Source: Corynebacterium tapiri (GTDB lineage: Bacteria; Actinomycetota; Actinomycetes; Mycobacteriales; Mycobacteriaceae). Taken from it: a stretch of 37,569 nt of DNA. Of the stretch, positions 34,753-37,569 are shown one piece after another; the first letter of the stretch is position 1; each line of letters begins with the position of its first letter. The stretch is taken from NCBI RefSeq assembly GCF_006334925.1, contig NZ_VDHJ01000015.1, positions 1 to 37,569 of the forward strand, read 5' to 3'. The notes beneath the pieces are model-generated. The model was not told where the DNA came from, made no database searches, and worked only from the letters and a program-made list of their open reading frames with translations. Made by a program: the position numbers and the translations under genes.

Positions 34753-35991
34753 CTAGACGGTGGTCGCGCGCGAGCTCCCACCCTTAGCCTCCGCAGCATC
34801 CGCAGGCGCTTGCGCGCCTTCGTCCTTGCCGGAGAACTTATCCACTAGCAGGGCAATCGCGCCGTCACCCGCCACGTTCGCAGCGGTGCCGAAGGAGTCG
34901 ATCGCGATGTACGCGGCGATCATCAGCGCCACCATGCCCTCGTCGAAACCAAGCATGCTTTGCAGCAGAGCAGCAGCAGCCATGATTGCTCCACCCGGCA
35001 CACCCGGGGCGGCAATCATGGTGATGCCCAGCATGAGGATGAACCCGATCGCCAGCCCCAGCGATACATTAAGGCCGCTCATGTACACGATGGCGAACGC
35101 GAAGAGGATGATCTTGATCATCGAACCGGAAAGGTGGATCGTCGCACACAACGGAACCGTGAACCCGGCGACGTTCTCGCGCACACCGTTGTTGATGGTC
35201 GCCCGCATGCTGATGGGGATGGTGGCGGCAGAAGAGGAGGTTCCCAGCGCGGTGAAGTAGGCCGGCAGCATGTTCTTCAACGCCACGAAGGGGTTGCGAC
35301 CCACGATCGCACCCGTAATCACGTATTGGATCACCAGGTACAGGAGTGTCAATACGACAGCGAGAACCAGGACCTTGCCAAAGCTCAGCATGGTGGTTTT
35401 GAGGTTGCCGTTCATTCCCAGGTCGAGGAACATGCCAAAGATAAACAGCGGCAAGAGGGGAACGATGAGCTTCTCGATCACCTTCATGATCACACCCTCC
35501 AGCTCCCGGGCAGCCTCATACAGCACATCCGACTTCACCGCGGTCATGGCCACACCCAGCGTAAACGCCAGCAACAGGGCAGAAATGATCTCAAACGGCG
35601 GGGTCATTTCGACCTCAAAGTACGGTGTCAACGCTCCGGCCGAGACGTCTTCTACCTGCTCCACGGTATTGGTCGAGCCGAGCAGGGTGGGGTAGAGGCC
35701 ACGCGCTGTGGCGTAGGCAATCGCGCCAGCCACGATGGTGGAACCATAAGAGAGTGCGGTGGTCATGCCCAGCCACTTGCCGGCTCCGCGCCCCAGCCCG
35801 GCGATGGCCGGGGTAATAAGGGCGAAGATCAGCACAGGGACAAAGAAGCTGAGGAAATTCCCGAACAGCCCATTAAAAGTGGCAAACACTCGGGCCAACG
35901 GCTCCGGGAAGATGAAACTGCACACCACGCCCAAGATGATCGCCAGGATCACCCGTGCCAGCAGCGAGCTCAAAATCTTCTTAGCGGCCAT
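34753..35991 (-). CDS. DAACS-family sodium or proton symporter, probably for a neutral substrate
   Basis: A 412-residue polytopic transporter of the glutamate/dicarboxylate (GltP/DctA/SstT) family. It has the serine-rich reentrant loop ALGTSSSAATIP and the helix-8 signature DSFGTAANVAGDGA. The Asp and Asn that bind the amino group and cation are kept. The arginine that binds the substrate side-chain carboxylate in GltPh (Arg397) is a glycine here. That argues against an acidic substrate. I chose the ATG at 35991 because the family sequence starts there; a 15-residue upstream extension has no similarity. It ends in a strong terminator. Confidence 0.85.
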   Translation of the reverse strand: MAAKKILSSLLARVILAIILGVVCSFIFPEPLARVFATFNGLFGNFLSFFVPVLIFALITPAIAGLGRGAGKWLGMTTALSYGSTIVAGAIAYATARGLYPTLLGSTNTVEQVEDVSAGALTPYFEVEMTPPFEIISALLLAFTLGVAMTAVKSDVLYEAARELEGVIMKVIEKLIVPLLPLFIFGMFLDLGMNGNLKTTMLSFGKVLVLAVVLTLLYLVIQYVITGAIVGRNPFVALKNMLPAYFTALGTSSSAATIPISMRATINNGVRENVAGFTVPLCATIHLSGSMIKIILFAFAIVYMSGLNVSLGLAIGFILMLGITMIAAPGVPGGAIMAAAALLQSMLGFDEGMVALMIAAYIAIDSFGTAANVAGDGAIALLVDKFSGKDEGAQAPADAAEAKGGSSRATTV

Positions 35992-36027
35992 AGGCAGCAC
36001 TCTTTTCTCAGTGGGCGACAAATTCTT

Positions 36028-36045
36028 GCAGATCAATATATCTGC
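36028..36045 (-). promoter_or_regulatory. Palindrome over the symporter -10
   Basis: GCAGAT and ATCTGC are perfect arms with a 6-base centre. On the minus strand the centre and second arm include TATATT (36040-36035), a good -10, about 44 bases before the start codon. Outer arms CTCAGT (36008-36013) and ACTGAG (36056-36061) flank it. It could be an operator; no regulator is next to the gene. Confidence 0.4.
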
Positions 36046-36064
36046 CGTGCTACCTACTGAGATA

Positions 36065-36105
36065 AAAACGCCGAAGGCCCCAGCACCGTATTTGGTGTGA
36101 GGCCT
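36065..36105 (-). terminator. Terminator of the surface protein gene
   Basis: On the minus strand AGGCC...CACC pairs with GGTG...GGCCT (small internal loop) and is followed by CGTTTTTATC. It lies about 46 bases beyond the surface protein stop and before the symporter promoter. Confidence 0.75.
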
Positions 36106-36150
36106 GCGGGAGGAAAGCCAGCGCCTAAGGCGCGTTCGCTCTAGCTCGCC

Positions 36151-37569
36151 TTAGCTCTCTGACTCCGCTTCTCGACGCCGCTTTGCAGCCAGAATGAGCA
36201 GCCCACCGACAGTCATCGCCAGCAGCGAGCCGCCAACGATCACCATCAGATCGTCCACACCGGTGTTTGCCAGCGCGCCGCCCGGCTTAGAGCCCGGCTG
36301 CTGACCAGTCGACTTCGGAGAACTCGGCGCCGGCGTCGTCACCGACTGACCCTGACCATTACCCGGTGCAGAGTTACCAGCACCATTGCCCGGAGCCTGG
36401 CTGTTACCCAGAGCCTGGTTAGCACCAGGTGCCTGGGAAGGCTGGCCAGTGGTCTGGCCTCCCTGGTTGCCAGCGTCGTTGCCACCAGGCTGCGCCCCGT
36501 TGTTAGTACCCGGGGTGGAGGCACCGTTGTTCGAGCCAGCGTTGTTGTTAGTGCTGGAGCCAGCGTTCGGATTCTCCGAGGAACCCTGGGAACCCAGGAT
36601 CGCTCCCAAGCCCAGACCGCCCAGCAGAGCACCGATCAGACCAGCGCCATTGGAGCTGCCAGCGTTGTGACCCGTGTTGGAAGTGTCGCCAACCGTGATC
36701 GTGAATTTCTCGGTCGAGACTGGCTTACCGTCAACAGTTGCCGTGAGCGTGACCGGGTAGGAGCCCGGTACCAGCGGGGTACCAGAGATAGCTCCCGTGA
36801 CCGGATCGAAGTTCACACCAGCCGGCAGGCCGGTAACGCGAATTTCAGCCTTGGGGTCACTCGTGGTGACCGTTATCGGCGTGATCGATTCACCCTCATC
36901 CACCGTCACATCACCGATTGGCGTAATAGTCGCGGTGGTGCCGTCCCCGTTATCAGTGACAGTGACATCAACGGTGTCGACAGCCTGACCGTCCTTGTCC
37001 TTGACCGTCACCTTGATAACGTCACCAGGCTTAGCATCCGGGTCTACCTGGACGCTAATGGCTCCGTCTTCGCCGAGCGTTGCCGCACCCGGACCAGACA
37101 CATCGACGGACTCACCACCAGCCAGAGCGCCAGCGATGATCGGAACAGCAATCACTCCACCAATTGCAGCGGTTGCGACGTCGCCCCAGTTCAGGCCCGT
37201 TCCAGAGTTCGTCTTTTCGACGTTGATCTCAATCGTGTCGATCACATCACCGTTCTTGTCCTTAACCGTCACCTTAATGACGTCGCCCGGTTTGGCATCC
37301 GCACCCGGCGTCACCGTAATCGTGCCATCCGGAGCAACGGTGGCAGTGCCCGGACCAGATACATCCAACACTGGGGTGCCGTTTACGGCGCCACTCACCA
37401 CCGGGATGTCGACCTTGCTACCTGGCCGGACCGTAGCGGACGTTGCCCAGTTGGCATCAGTTACCGGAGTACTCGGTTTGGAACCTGCATCCTTCGGATC
37501 CGTACCAGCAACCGCCTCCTCAGCATCCTTGACGCCATCGTTGTCATCATCAGCATCGACAACATCCGG
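36151..37569 (-). CDS. Cell-wall-anchored surface protein, 5' end missing
   Basis: The frame is open to the right edge, so the N-terminus and signal peptide are outside. In order, the visible part has a Ca-binding TSP3-like segment (DADDDNDGVKDAEEAVAGTDP), two tandem 87-residue beta-rich modules, a He_PIG-type Ig domain with LPAGVNFDPVTGAISGTP, and a Gly/Asn/Pro/Gln-rich stalk. The C-terminal sorting signal is LANTG, a membrane helix and KRRRE. LAxTG is the motif of class E sortases. It is probably an adhesin or wall-structural protein. No sortase gene is in the window. Confidence 0.85.
   Translation of the reverse strand, partial: PDVVDADDDNDGVKDAEEAVAGTDPKDAGSKPSTPVTDANWATSATVRPGSKVDIPVVSGAVNGTPVLDVSGPGTATVAPDGTITVTPGADAKPGDVIKVTVKDKNGDVIDTIEINVEKTNSGTGLNWGDVATAAIGGVIAVPIIAGALAGGESVDVSGPGAATLGEDGAISVQVDPDAKPGDVIKVTVKDKDGQAVDTVDVTVTDNGDGTTATITPIGDVTVDEGESITPITVTTSDPKAEIRVTGLPAGVNFDPVTGAISGTPLVPGSYPVTLTATVDGKPVSTEKFTITVGDTSNTGHNAGSSNGAGLIGALLGGLGLGAILGSQGSSENPNAGSSTNNNAGSNNGASTPGTNNGAQPGGNDAGNQGGQTTGQPSQAPGANQALGNSQAPGNGAGNSAPGNGQGQSVTTPAPSSPKSTGQQPGSKPGGALANTGVDDLMVIVGGSLLAMTVGGLLILAAKRRREAESES
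36931..37452 (-). repeat. Two tandem 87-residue surface modules (261 bp period)
   Basis: Module 1 covers 37452-37192 and module 2 covers 37191-36931. Both begin with NW, contain VSGPG and DG.I.V, and share PGDVIKVTVKDK followed by a DT motif, at a constant spacing of 261 bp. The second copy has a more hydrophobic start (NWGDVATAAIGGVIAVPII). More copies could lie beyond the right edge. Confidence 0.85.

Overview
The window is chromosomal DNA of a Corynebacterium or close relative, with fairly high GC. Four things point there. The rpsF-ssb-rplI-dnaB cluster lacks rpsR and is followed by a GT87 mannosyltransferase-like gene, a class A PBP and a DUF5318 gene, which is the actinobacterial ponA1 neighbourhood. 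A MalR-like MarR regulator sits beside them. An RsmP/PspA-like protein is present. Many starts have a TANNNT -10 hexamer only 6-9 bases upstream, as expected for leaderless mRNAs. All identifications are by reading motifs and gene order; no database search was run.

Layout. Bases 1-19 are the 5' end of a 16S rRNA gene running off the left edge on the minus strand, and about 20-517 is its leader and promoter region. 518-2740 is a minus-strand YtrA-type operon (GntR regulator, ABC ATPase, permease) with a palindromic operator. 2880-5901 holds a NYN-domain putative nuclease, an RsmP/PspA-like coiled-coil protein, a thioredoxin and a CopZ-like copper chaperone. 5950-9493 is the replication and ribosome cluster dnaB, rplI, ssb, rpsF, with DnaA boxes in the dnaB upstream region. 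9620-14090 is an envelope block (small membrane protein, GT87, class A PBP, DUF5318). 14189-17954 has malR, a double-domain universal stress protein, a membrane protein, trhO and a Nei/Fpg glycosylase. 18070-23640 runs on the plus strand: DUF1846 protein, the bifunctional NAD(P)HX repair enzyme Nnr, then copA-csoR behind a CsoR-type operator.

23641-28250 is a divergent locus. On the minus strand it has an ABC permease, an ABC ATPase and an AlkZ-like winged-helix protein. On the plus strand it has a NarL-type sensor kinase and response regulator. The arrangement matches the haem-responsive chrSA/hrtBA locus. 28334-31762 contains a small membrane protein, an orphan FGGY sugar kinase, a pair of DUF202 membrane proteins and an AcuI/YhdH-type oxidoreductase. 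31779-34607 is leuS. It is followed by a near-perfect parS site and a DAACS-family symporter lacking the usual carboxylate-binding arginine. The right edge is a surface protein, incomplete at its 5' end, with two tandem 87-residue modules, an Ig-like domain and a C-terminal LANTG sorting signal typical of class E sortase substrates.

Most genes are core housekeeping, envelope or metal-homeostasis functions. I saw no phage, transposon, CRISPR array or tRNA. The most distinctive signals are the parS site, the DnaA-box group at dnaB, the perfect 16-bp palindrome at the putative haem-efflux locus, the DNA-repair-like gene appended to that operon, and transcription terminators placed inside the 3' ends of convergent neighbours.
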